Shown piece by piece: positions 33,717 to 42,900 of a stretch of DNA of 64,000 nucleotides. Numbering within the stretch: position 1 is the first letter of the stretch; every line of letters starts with the position of its first letter. A model generated the notes under the pieces. The model was not told the origin of the DNA and ran no database searches. It worked only from the letters and a program-made list of their open reading frames with translations. Origin of the DNA: Paraconexibacter algicola (GTDB lineage: Bacteria; Actinomycetota; Thermoleophilia; Solirubrobacterales; Solirubrobacteraceae); the NCBI RefSeq assembly GCF_003044185.1, contig NZ_PYYB01000003.1, positions 399,307 through 463,306 of the forward strand, read 5' to 3'. Position numbers and translations under genes: made by a program.

Positions 33717-35216
33717 ATGCCTACGCGGTCGCTGCGCAACGACGGGAAGATCCTGCAGACGTTCACGGCGACCGAGTCGTGGACCGTCCCCGCCGGGGTC
33801 GAGTCCGTGGAGGTCCAGTGCTGGGGCGGTGGCGGCAGCGGACGGGCGGGCGTCGTGCTCGGCGCGTCCGGTGGCGGCGGCGGTGGCGGCGCGTACGCGC
33901 GCAACCCGGCAGTCCCCGTAACCCCGGGGGAGACGCTTACCGTCACGGTCGGCGCTGGCGGGGCGAGCGGTGCGGCAGGCGGCGACAGCCACTTCCGGAA
34001 CGCCGCGACGGTCATGGCGAAGGGCGGATCGTCCGGTGGCGCGGCTGCGGCCGGTGCTGCGGGGGGTACCGCTGCGGCGTCTGTCGGCACCGTGAAGTTC
34101 AGCGGCGGCAACGGCGCGACGTCCCGCGGCGGCAACGGCGGCGGCGGCGGCGGTGGGGCCGGTGACGCGGCTGCGGGCGGCAACGGCGGCACTCCTCCGG
34201 CGGGAGGCGCCGGAGGAACCGCCGGTGGTGGCGCGGGCGGCAATGGCGCAACGACTGTGAGTTCGTCAGTGGCGGGTACCGCCCCCGGTGGCGCTGGCGG
34301 CGGCGGCGACAACGTGGTCAACACGGGCGCTCAGACCGGAGCGCGCGGGCAGGTGCTCGTCGCGTACACCGAGGTCGCGCTCCTCACCACCACGACCGTT
34401 CACGCCGGAGACGAAGCGCTCGCGCAGATCATCGACATGACCACGGTGGCGGCGCACACCGGCGACGAGTCGCTCGCGGACACCGTCGACATGACCACGG
34501 TGGCGGCGCACGCGGCCGACGACGCGCTCGCCGACACGCTCGACCTGGCCACGGTCGCGACGCACACCGCTGACGACGCGCTCGCCGAAACGCAGGACCT
34601 CGCCACGGTCGCCGCCCACGCGGCCAGCGAGGCCCTCGCGCAGACCCAGGACATGACCACCGTCGCCGCGCATACCGGGGCGGACGCGATCGCGCAGACC
34701 CAAGACCTCACCACGCTCGCCGCGCACGCCGGGGCGGACGCGCTCGCCGAAACGCAGGACCTCGCAACGGCGGGCCGCCAGCAGACGGACGCCGCGCGGA
34801 TCAGCCCCGGGCTCGGCGGCACGAGCCGCAACGCCGCCGGCACCACGACCGTGCTCGGCGCATCGGTCAGCGTCCACCGCGACGACACCGACCAGCCGGT
34901 CGCGTCGCTCACGACCGACCCGGCGTGGGCGACCGAGCTCGACCCCGCGTACACGTACTGGATCAGCTACTGGAAGGCCGGCACACCGGACCGTGGGTAC
35001 CGCACGAACCGCGACATCCCGCCCGTCGAGACCATCGTGCAGATCGACGCCGCCGGTGACCCCAGCGTCGGGGCGCCCACCGACGCCCCGTACGTCCTCG
35101 GCGCCGGCGATCCACCCATCGAGGACATCGACGGGTACCTGACGCCGTTCGGCCCGCAGACCGGCGGCGGCGGGGACACGATCATCGTCCGCAAGCTCTA
35201 CCTCTTCGACGACTAG
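33717..35216 (+). CDS. Glycine-rich fibre protein with 18-residue repeats
   Basis: This 499-residue protein has three parts. Residues 1-220 start WTVPAGVESVEVQCWGGGG and continue as Gly-rich sequence (many GGNGG runs), as in glycine-rich phage adhesin domains. Residues about 222-350 are six to seven 18-residue repeats of the type DMTTVAAHTGDESLADTV. The last 150 residues are a compact end with a Trp/Tyr-rich YTYWISYWKAG. This is the layout of a stalk with a receptor-binding tip, though here it lies between head genes. Confidence 0.6.
   Translation: MPTRSLRNDGKILQTFTATESWTVPAGVESVEVQCWGGGGSGRAGVVLGASGGGGGGGAYARNPAVPVTPGETLTVTVGAGGASGAAGGDSHFRNAATVMAKGGSSGGAAAAGAAGGTAAASVGTVKFSGGNGATSRGGNGGGGGGGAGDAAAGGNGGTPPAGGAGGTAGGGAGGNGATTVSSSVAGTAPGGAGGGGDNVVNTGAQTGARGQVLVAYTEVALLTTTTVHAGDEALAQIIDMTTVAAHTGDESLADTVDMTTVAAHAADDALADTLDLATVATHTADDALAETQDLATVAAHAASEALAQTQDMTTVAAHTGADAIAQTQDLTTLAAHAGADALAETQDLATAGRQQTDAARISPGLGGTSRNAAGTTTVLGASVSVHRDDTDQPVASLTTDPAWATELDPAYTYWISYWKAGTPDRGYRTNRDIPPVETIVQIDAAGDPSVGAPTDAPYVLGAGDPPIEDIDGYLTPFGPQTGGGGDTIIVRKLYLFDD
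34424..34770 (+). repeat. 54-bp tandem repeats in the fibre gene
   Basis: About six copies of a 54-bp unit encode 18 residues each (D-M/L-T/A-T-V-A-A-H...). The units share phrases such as ATGACCACGGTGGCGGCGCA. The similarity suggests recent duplication and length variation of the stalk. Confidence 0.7.
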
Positions 35217-35225
35217 GCGGACGGC

Positions 35226-35381
35226 ATGGACCTGCACGCGACGTTCACGCTGACCCTGCCCGACCCGGACCCCGTGCTCGTCACGAACGGCCCGACCCTC
35301 GCGACCGCAAGCGCGCCGCCGACCATCGCCGGGGCGGCGCGCGGCCCCGCCGGCACCCCGACCCCGGGAGCGACCACCTGA
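35226..35381 (+). CDS. Tiny phage protein
   Basis: This 51-residue protein reads MDLHATFTLTLPDPDPVLV and then a Pro/Ala/Thr-rich tail. Its TGA overlaps the connector ATG by one base (TGATG). It may be a small linker or chaperone; nothing specific can be recognised. Confidence 0.45.
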   Translation: MDLHATFTLTLPDPDPVLVTNGPTLATASAPPTIAGAARGPAGTPTPGATT

Positions 35382-36241
35382 TGCCCTTCGCCCACAGCTT
35401 CACCGGGGTCACCCCGCCCGCCCGGTACGACGGCCTCCCGTGGACCCACATCCTCATCGAGGAGGCGACCGCCGCCACCGGCCCGTGGACGCTGATCGAC
35501 TCGCAGACCGTCCCGGTCGACGCGACCCCCGAGACCCCGAACCCGGTCAACGTCACGACGACCGCGGCGACCGTCGCGACCGGCTGGTTCCGCCTGCGGT
35601 TCCGGGACGCCGCGAACGCCCTCTCCGGCTACACCGTGCCGATCCTCAGCCCGTCGACCGCGTCCGGGACGCCGCTCACGACGCTCGAGCGCGTCCGCCG
35701 GTTCCTGCAGCTGCAGCCCGGCGACACCGACCAGGACGCGACGATCGTCGAGCTCATCGACTCCGCGTCCCGCGTGATCATCGACGAGTACCAGCGCGAG
35801 TTCGCCGGCGGCCCGACCGCCGCCGCGCGCACCTTCGAGTTCGACCGCGAAGCCCCGTACGTGTCCCTCGAGCCGTACGACCTCCGGACGCTCACGTCGG
35901 TCACCCTCGCCGGGGTCACGCTCACGAACGGCACCGACTTCCGCACCCGCCCGCTCCCCGCCCGGCACGGCGTCACCACCGGACTGCTCGTCCAGAACAC
36001 GACGAGCACCCGCACCGCGGACCGGTACGCGCCGCTCGTCGTCACCGGCGACTGGGGATTCGCGACGATCCCCTCCGACGTCGAGCACTGGGCGACCGTC
36101 ACGGTCGCGACATGGCTGCGCCGCGACGTCGCCGCGTTCAACGCGACGTTCAGCATCGCCGAGGACCGCGTCGAGCGCCCCCGCGCGCTCCCCGACGCCG
36201 CCCGCGCCGGCCTCGAGCACTACCGGCGCTTCTACGCGTAG
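35381..36241 (+). CDS. Head-tail connector protein, gp6/gp15-like
   Basis: This 286-residue protein has an N-terminal 95 residues forming a beta-sandwich resembling an FN3-type domain (WTHILIEEATAATGPWTLID... FRLRFRDAA). The rest is the connector: TTLERVRRFLQLQPGDTDQD, LIDSASRVIIDEYQREF, and the end AARAGLEHYRRFYA. The FN3-like extension is unusual for a connector. Confidence 0.7.
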   Translation: MPFAHSFTGVTPPARYDGLPWTHILIEEATAATGPWTLIDSQTVPVDATPETPNPVNVTTTAATVATGWFRLRFRDAANALSGYTVPILSPSTASGTPLTTLERVRRFLQLQPGDTDQDATIVELIDSASRVIIDEYQREFAGGPTAAARTFEFDREAPYVSLEPYDLRTLTSVTLAGVTLTNGTDFRTRPLPARHGVTTGLLVQNTTSTRTADRYAPLVVTGDWGFATIPSDVEHWATVTVATWLRRDVAAFNATFSIAEDRVERPRALPDAARAGLEHYRRFYA

Positions 36242-36706
36242 ATGCTCGTCCACGCGAACATCGACACGACCGACCCGGTCCGCGCGCTCCGCGAAGTCGA
36301 GGCGCGCCTCCCCGACACCACGAAGGCCGCGGTCGTGAAGGTCGCCGGACGGGTCGTCGAGCCGCGCGCCCGCGCCGACGCCGCAAAGCACGTCGGCCGG
36401 TTCGCGAGCGCCGTGACCGTCAAGGAAGGCCGCAACGGCGCGTACCTGACCGGCGGCACCGGACTGCCCGGCCGCGTCATCGGCCTCGCCGAGTTCGGCG
36501 GCACCGTCCGCACCCCGATCCGGCCGAAGCGCCGCGCCGCGGTCCGCACCCCGCAGGGTCCGCGCGCCGCCGTCCTCGGGCCGCGCACCTACCGGGCGCG
36601 CGAGTTCCTCGTCGGCGCCGTAGAAGCGACCGACGAGCAGACCCGCCGCGAAGTCCTGAGCGAGATCCTGCTCGACTTCGAGCGGGCCGGATTGGAGACC
36701 CCGTGA
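36242..36706 (+). CDS. Neck protein / tail completion, HK97 gp10-like
   Basis: This 154-residue protein has VGRFASAVTVKEGRNGAYL, GLAEFGGTVRTPIRPKRRAA and YRAREFLVGAVEATDEQ, with a helix and a central basic loop as in HK97 gp10. It starts right after the connector stop and overlaps the next GTG (GTGA). Confidence 0.72.
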   Translation: MLVHANIDTTDPVRALREVEARLPDTTKAAVVKVAGRVVEPRARADAAKHVGRFASAVTVKEGRNGAYLTGGTGLPGRVIGLAEFGGTVRTPIRPKRRAAVRTPQGPRAAVLGPRTYRAREFLVGAVEATDEQTRREVLSEILLDFERAGLETP

Positions 36707-37131
36707 GCGCGAACATCACCCCGATCGCCGAAGCTCTCCGCGACCTCGCCGACGGCCTCCCGACCGTGAAGTCCGCGTTCTGGCCGGCGCCGCGCCAGAT
36801 GAGCGCGCTCCCCGGTGTCGTCGTCGAGGTTCCGTCCGGTACCCGGACGCTCCCGGACGAGCGCGAGTCGCAGCTGTTCGCCGACGACTGGGACATGGAC
36901 TTCCCCGTGACGATCTACGTCGACCTCGCCGACCCCGTCGCGGCGCAGCTGAGGATCGCGGAGGTCGTCGACGAGCTCGTCGCCGGCGTGGACGCGAACC
37001 CGAGCCTGAACGGCACGGCGCTCGAGGCGCGCGTCACGTCGTGGGAGCGCCCCGCGATCCTCGAGCCGCAGGGCAGCGGTCGCGCCCTCATGTTCGTCGC
37101 GACCGTCGTGTCCGTCCTCAAGCTCGTCTAG
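36703..37131 (+). CDS. Probable tail terminator protein
   Basis: This 142-residue alpha/beta protein sits where the tail terminator lies in HK97-like siphophages, after the neck protein and before the tail tube. LRDLADGLPTVKSAFWPAPR starts it and VTIYVDLADPVAAQLRIAEVVDELV is its core. The call rests on position and size. Confidence 0.6.
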   Translation: MSANITPIAEALRDLADGLPTVKSAFWPAPRQMSALPGVVVEVPSGTRTLPDERESQLFADDWDMDFPVTIYVDLADPVAAQLRIAEVVDELVAGVDANPSLNGTALEARVTSWERPAILEPQGSGRALMFVATVVSVLKLV

Positions 37132-37229
37132 CCCCGCCCGCCCGCCCGCCCGCGCGCGTGTCGCGCGCCCGTCGTTCGTCCCGCCGCGCGCGGGGCGCCC
37201 GAACCCACCCGTCCGAGGAGGACACCCGA

Positions 37230-37679
37230 ATGCCCGACCAGCCGTTGCCCGACACGGACGAGCAGCCGACCCCGGCCACGCCCGCCCCGACCCCGCCCGC
37301 GCCCGCCGTGGACGGCCTCCCCTGGCCGACGACCGCGACGAAGACCGCGAAGCACCCGGCGCTCGTGCTCACGCTCGGCGGCGCCCCGGCGAGCCCGCAC
37401 GTCCTCCCCGGCGTGCCCGGCCACTACCGGCCCGACCGGCCCACCGTCTGCGACCAGCCCGGCGGCCCCGGCCTCGAGCAGGCCCGCGCCCTCAGCGCGA
37501 ACCCGGGCGCCCCCGTCGCCCTCGTCTACCTGACCGACAAGGAGCGCGACGCGGCCCTCGCCGCGACCGCCCAGGACCTCGAGGCCGCCCGCCGCGGCTA
37601 CGTCGACGCGCGCACGAGCGCGGTCGGCGGCGAGCACGACCACCTCAAGACCGAGCGCGACGCGCTCAAGGGGGAGTAA
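37230..37679 (+). CDS. Phage hypothetical protein before tail tube
   Basis: This 149-residue protein has a Pro-rich N-terminal 30 residues, a small core (HPALVLTLGGAPASPHVLPG), and a charged helical end (KERDAALAATAQDLEAARRGY). GAGGAGGAC precedes ATG 37230. The preceding 98 nt are noncoding and include a CCCG run (37135-37155). The role is unknown. Confidence 0.5.
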   Translation: MPDQPLPDTDEQPTPATPAPTPPAPAVDGLPWPTTATKTAKHPALVLTLGGAPASPHVLPGVPGHYRPDRPTVCDQPGGPGLEQARALSANPGAPVALVYLTDKERDAALAATAQDLEAARRGYVDARTSAVGGEHDHLKTERDALKGE

Positions 37680-37683
37680 GAAG

Positions 37684-38712
37684 ATGAGCAACGCGTACAT
37701 GCAGCTGAAGTTCGAGAGCACCCCCGGGTTCGAGGGGAGCACGGACACGCTGTCCACGAAGACGATTTTCCCGCCGCTGATCGGCGCCGGGTTCAGCCTC
37801 AACCCGCAGCATCTCGACCGCGACGACGAGGCCCGCGGCACCGACGACGCGTCCGCCGTCGTCAGCGAGATGTTCGACCCGTCGTGGACCCTCGAGACCC
37901 GCATGTACCCCGACCTCGTCGGGTTTCTGCTCAAGGGTCTGCTCGGCGCCCCGGTCACCACCGCCGGCGACGGGATCATCACCGACCCGGACGCCGCCAC
38001 GATCCCCGTCGGCGCGTACCGGCACGTCTGGACCGCCCCCTTCGGGCCGGCCGGCCCGTCCCCGCAGACGATGCAGGGCGTGTTCGGCTACAAGGACCAG
38101 GGCGTCTGGTGGCGCGTGAAGGGCATGGCGATCGAGTCGCTCGAGATCACCACGCCGACGCAGGGCGGCACCCGCCTGCAGATCAACGGGCAGGCGACGT
38201 TCGCGCAGCGGATCAGCGACCCGTCGCTCGTCCCCGCCCCCGAGTCGATCGCGACCCGCCCGTTCCTGCGGTCCGGGCTGACGCTCCCGACGTGGCTGTC
38301 GAACACCGGGGTCACCGAGGACTACTCGACGACGATCAGCAACAGCATCGAGCCGTACCACTCGCTCGGGTCGGCGTCGAAGTACCCCGACCTGATGGAG
38401 AAGGGCGAGGGGCTCATCGTCTGCACCGGCAGCGTCCCGAAGCGCCGCCTCGCGGTCGCCGACATGGACGCCCTCCGTGACGCGACCGGGTTCGCCGCGA
38501 CCGCGAAGTGGCTGAACGAGTCGTCGATCGGCGTGACCGCGTCGAAGTACGCGCTCTGGCAGGCGATGAGCAACTGCCAGTACGTCGACGGCAACCCCGG
38601 CGACCTGAGCAACGCGCGCCGGATCGGCGCCGACCTCTCGTTCAAGGCGACCAACGCCGGCGCCGCGTCGGTCGTCTACACGCTCGTCAACGCCACGTCC
38701 GCGTACAGCTAG
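37684..38712 (+). CDS. Major tail (tube) protein
   Basis: This 342-residue beta-rich protein in the tail-tube position has MSNAYMQLKFESTPGFEGS, LNPQHLDRDDEARGTDD, FGYKDQGVWWRVKGMAIESLEI and QGGTRLQINGQATF. Size and order (before the tail assembly chaperones and the tape measure) support the call. Confidence 0.75.
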   Translation: MSNAYMQLKFESTPGFEGSTDTLSTKTIFPPLIGAGFSLNPQHLDRDDEARGTDDASAVVSEMFDPSWTLETRMYPDLVGFLLKGLLGAPVTTAGDGIITDPDAATIPVGAYRHVWTAPFGPAGPSPQTMQGVFGYKDQGVWWRVKGMAIESLEITTPTQGGTRLQINGQATFAQRISDPSLVPAPESIATRPFLRSGLTLPTWLSNTGVTEDYSTTISNSIEPYHSLGSASKYPDLMEKGEGLIVCTGSVPKRRLAVADMDALRDATGFAATAKWLNESSIGVTASKYALWQAMSNCQYVDGNPGDLSNARRIGADLSFKATNAGAASVVYTLVNATSAYS

Positions 38713-38715
38713 GAC

Positions 38716-39315
38716 GTGCCGCACATGAAGGTGTGCGCCTGCGGCTGCGGTACGCAGCTGCGCGGCCCTCGGAGCGTGTGGGCCAAGGGACACTGCGGCC
38801 GGGGGGTCGGCGGCTACGCCGGGCTCCCCCCGGCCACGAAGACCTGCGAGATGTGCGGCCGGGAGTACAGCAGGTCGGAACTGCGGTCCCGGCAGTCGAA
38901 CAAGCACTGGGCCGCCCGCCGCTTCTGCGGAGAGGCGTGCCGCATCGCGAGCCGCGGGGTCGAGCGGTACCCGGGCGCACAGTCGGCGAACTGGATCGGC
39001 GACCAAGCGGGCGTCGGGGCCGGGCGCAAGCGCGCGCGGACGTTCTACCCCGACGCGCCGCCCTGCGAGGTCTGCGGGGATGAGCGTTCCGAGCGACACC
39101 ACGTCGACGGGGACACGCTGAACAACCGCCCGTCGAACATCCAGTTCCTCTGCAGGAAGCACCACATCGCCGCAGAGGACCGGATGGCCTATCGCCGCCT
39201 GACGGCGGACCAGAAGATCGCCAGCGACGAGCGCCGTCGCGACAAGCAACGCATCCGCAACCGCGAGTACGCGCGTCGCAAGGCTGCGGCCAAGCGCGCC
39301 AAGGAGACGACATGA
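38716..39315 (+). CDS. HNH endonuclease, probable homing type
   Basis: This 199-residue protein has an N-terminal Cys-rich zinc region (CACGCGTQLRGPR, then CEMCGREYSRSE and CGEACRIASRG). The HNH core is CEVCGDERSERHHVDGDTLNN, then IQFLCRKHHIAAED. The basic C-terminus may grip DNA. It sits between the tail tube and the tail chaperone, genes that are adjacent in most relatives, so it looks like an intruder. The start is GTG 38716 or ATG 38725. Confidence 0.82.
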   Translation: MPHMKVCACGCGTQLRGPRSVWAKGHCGRGVGGYAGLPPATKTCEMCGREYSRSELRSRQSNKHWAARRFCGEACRIASRGVERYPGAQSANWIGDQAGVGAGRKRARTFYPDAPPCEVCGDERSERHHVDGDTLNNRPSNIQFLCRKHHIAAEDRMAYRRLTADQKIASDERRRDKQRIRNREYARRKAAAKRAKETT

Positions 39316-39758
39316 GCACCACGACGAAGACTTCGCGCGCGGCGGCGTTTGCGCCGCGCAGCGAGGTCATCTCCCTGCCGTCCGGCCTCGAGGTCGAGGT
39401 TCTCGCGTCCGCCCCGTCGATGCTCGCGTTCGTGAACGAGGGCGTCGTCGACCGGGCGGCCGTGTTCGGCCAGCCGATCGAGCAGCTGAACGCCGTCATG
39501 GACGCGGCCCCGCGGCTGATCAACGAGATCCTCCTCGACCCGAAGATCCACCAGGGCGACGCTGACGAGCGTCCCGAGGACGAGATCCTGTTCCGCTGGC
39601 TGACGGACGAGGACGTCGACGCGCTCCTCTCCCGGGTCATCGAGAGCGACGAGGAGGTCGCCGAGCGCGCGCGTACGTTTCGCGACGACGACGGCGGCGC
39701 AGCAGATCGCGAGGGCGGCGAAGTTCTGGGGGACGACCCCGAGCCGTCTGCTGCGTGA
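39312..39758 (+). CDS. Tail assembly chaperone (gpG-like)
   Basis: This 148-residue protein has AAFAPRSEVISLPSGLEVEV, SMLAFVNEGVVDRAAVFGQ, and an acidic end (RTFRDDDGGAADREGG). The position before the tape measure identifies it. A second frame continues past its stop (see next entry), as expected for the gpG/gpGT pair. The start overlaps the HNH stop (ATGA). Confidence 0.8.
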   Translation: MSTTTKTSRAAAFAPRSEVISLPSGLEVEVLASAPSMLAFVNEGVVDRAAVFGQPIEQLNAVMDAAPRLINEILLDPKIHQGDADERPEDEILFRWLTDEDVDALLSRVIESDEEVAERARTFRDDDGGAADREGGEVLGDDPEPSAA

Positions 39759-39942
39759 GCGCGACGACCGGTACGCGCTGACGCTCGACGTTGCGCTCGC
39801 CGAGCTTGGCCTCGCCGCGGAGGGCGCGCGGCCGGCCGAGGACGAGCCGGCCCGCCCGGCTCGCGCGCCGCGGCGCGCATCGCAGGACGCCGGCGAAGCA
39901 CGCACGGCGGGATGGATGGCCCTACCGACCGAAGGGGGATAA
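39604..39942 (+). CDS. gpT extension, reached by translational frameshift
   Basis: A frame open from 39604 to TAA 39942 contains AAQQIARAAKFWGTTPSRLL, the conserved start of the gpT part, then RYALTLDVALAELGLAAEG and a basic Ala-rich end. It has no proper start codon. Its phase is +1 (equal to -2) relative to the chaperone gene, not the common -1. The shift must occur between 39604 and about 39720; no classical heptamer is evident. TTTCGCGACG at 39678 is one candidate. Confidence 0.65.
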   Translation, partial: RTRTSTRSSPGSSRATRRSPSARVRFATTTAAQQIARAAKFWGTTPSRLLRERDDRYALTLDVALAELGLAAEGARPAEDEPARPARAPRRASQDAGEARTAGWMALPTEGG

Positions 39943-39946
39943 CCGC

Positions 39947-42900
39947 ATGGCACGTTCGCGCGGAGTCCGCATCCCGATCGCCGGCGATCCCGCCGATCTG
40001 CAGAAGGCCACCGGGGACGCGGCCCGCAGCCTCGAGAAGCTCCAGAAGGACGGGGCGCGCGCGCTCGACGAGCTCGCGAAGAAGTCCGAGGGCGCGTCGC
40101 TCGCGCAGCGGCGCGCTCTCCTGCAGGTCGAGACCGCGCAGGACCGCGCCGCCGCCGCCGTCAAGCGGTACGGCGAGGACTCGATCCAGGCGCGCCGCGC
40201 CGTGCTCAAGTACGACGAGGCGCTCGACCAGGTCCGCCGGTCGTCGTCGGAGGTCGAGTCGGCGACGGACAAGGCGGGGTCGGCGGCGGACGCGCTCGGC
40301 GGCAAGATGGGCAAGGGCGGCAAGCTCGCCGCCGGCCTGCTCGGCACGATCGGCGTCGCCGAGACCCTCCGCACGACGCTCGAGAACGCGCTCACCGTCG
40401 ACCGCGGCCAGCGGGATCTCGGCGCGCGGCTCGGGCTCACGCCGGCGCAGGCGAAGACCGCGGGGAAGACCGCGGGCCGGCTCTACGCGAAGGCGTATGG
40501 CGAGAACCTCGGGGACGTGACGCGAGCGGTCGACGCGGTCGTGAGTTCGATCCGCGGGATGCGCGAGGCGACGCAGGCGGACGTCGAGCGCGCCGCCGGG
40601 CAGGCGCTGAACTTCGCGCGCGTCTTCGAGGTCGACGTCGCCGAAGCGGTCACGTCCGTCAGCACGCTCCTGAACAGCGGCCTCGCGGAGAACAGCACGC
40701 AGGCGTTCGATCTGCTCACGACGGCGGCGCAGCGCGTACCGGCGGGCATCCGCGACGAGCTCCTCGCGGCGACCGCGGAGTACTCGCAGTTCTTCGCCCA
40801 GGTCGGGATGGACGGCGAAGAGGCGTTCGGCGTGCTGCTCGCCGGGTCGACGAAGGGCCGCATCGGGATCGACAAGGCGGCGGACGCCGTCAAGGAGTTC
40901 ACGATCCGCGGCACGGACCTCTCGACCACGAGCCGCGAGGCGTACAAGGCGATCGGCCTCGACGCCGAGGACATGAGCCGCAAGCTGCTCAAGGGCGGCC
41001 GAGAGGGACAGGACGCGACCCGGAAGATCGCCGACGGCCTCCTCGGGATCAAGGACCCGGCGAAGCGGTCGAACGAGGCGATCAAGCTGTTCGGCACCCC
41101 GCTCGAGGATCTCGGCACGAAGAACGTGCCGGCGTTCCTGCGCGCGATCAGCGGCGCCAAGACCGGCATGGAAGGGTTCGCGGGCGCGAGCGAGCGGATC
41201 GGGACGAACCTCAACGGCGGGCCAGCGGCGGCGATCGAGCGGTTCAAGCGCCGGGTCACGAAGGCGTTCACGGACGGGTTCGGGTCGGCGATCATCGCTG
41301 GCGAGGACGCGGTCAGCTGGGTCAAGGACAACTGGAAGACCGCGATCTTCATTCCGGGCGGGCTCGCCGGCGCGATGCTGCTCGCCTTCAAGACGGCGTT
41401 CAACGCGGTGCGCAAGCCGGTCGCGGACACGACGGCGTTCATCCTGCGCCGCTTCGACAACATGCTCGGCGGCCTGACGACGTTCCTCTCCGCGGCGGGC
41501 CGCATCCCGGGGATCGGCGGGAAGTTCAGGGCGGCGGCCCGGGGGATCGACGAGGCCCGCGAGAAGCTCCGCGCGACCGCGGACGCGATCCAGGGCGTCA
41601 ACGACAAGAAGATCAAGCTCCGCGTCGACGACAAGGAGCTCCTCGCGGCGCTCACGTCCGCCCGCTCGCTGCGCGAGCTCGCGACCGACTCTCGCTTCGC
41701 GCTGAGTCAGCGCCCACGGTCCGGCGGGCGGCGCGGCGGACGGGTCGGCTCGCTCGGGTTCCGGGCGGGCGGCATGGTCCCCGTCGCGGTCTCGTCCGGC
41801 GAGCGGCTGCGGTTCCCTGACGGGTCGTGGTCGACCGTGCCCGGCGCGCGGGTCGCGGCGGACAACGTCGACACCGCGGTGCCGGCGGGCACGGAGGTCT
41901 ACACCGACCACGGGCAGCAGCTGCTCGCGATGGGCGCGTCGCGGTCGTTCGCGCTGCGGATGCAGCGTCCGCACTTCGCGCGCGGCGGGAAGGTCCGGCT
42001 CGGGCAGGGCTACCAGGGCAACGCGACCACGGCGGGGTTCGAGGCCGGGCTCGGCGGCGCGACCGGGGTCGGCGGGTCGTTCCTGAACGAGCTCATCGCG
42101 GGCACCACCGGGAACCGGGACGTCGCGCCGCGCGCTCAGGTCCGGGCGACCGGCCCGAGCACCGAGCGCGGCGACGGCTCCGGTGCGGGCGGGTTCGCGA
42201 AGTACGGGCTCACGGCCGGGCAGGCGACGCGGGCACGGCGGATGCTCGGCACCGCGACCGCGATCGCGCGCAAGGGGATGCCGTACCAGTACGGCGGGTT
42301 CGGGAACCCCTCCTACGACTGCTCCGGCTACGTGTCGAAGATCCTCGCCGCCGGCGGGATCGGCAACGGCCGGATGGTCGTCGCGCAGGGCACCGGCCTC
42401 TACGTTCACGGGCGGCCCGGACCCGGCAAGTACGTCACCTGGGGAGTGCGCGGCAGCAGCGGCCGGAACGCGCACACGATGATCAAGCTCGGGAACCGGT
42501 ACTTCGAGTCCGGGGGCGGCGCCGGCCCCGGCGAGCGCCGCGGCTGGAACGGCGCGTTCCAGATGCGGCACTTCCCCGGGTTCCGGAAGGGCGGCAAGGT
42601 CCGCTCGCTCAACACGCTCGTCGACGCGACGGCCCGCCCGTCCGCGACCGACGAGGGCGGCACCCGGGCCGCGTTCGCCGCGCTCGCGAAGCGCCTCGCC
42701 GACTCGACCCGCGTCAGCTACGACGCGCTCGCGCGGCTCGTCGCCCGCGTCACGACGATGGCCGCGAAGGAACGCCGCGACGGCGACAAGGTCGACGCGC
42801 GCCGATTCGACGCCGTCCGGAACCTCGCGCGCGCCGAGCAGGGCCGCCGGCTCGCGCAGCCGATCGTCCGGCTGCAGGCCACGCAGGACCGGCTCTCCCG

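Noticed and set aside
37135..37155. CCCG run after the tail terminator gene as a functional repeat
   Set aside because: It is short, simple sequence in a 98-nt gap and has no partner elsewhere in the window.
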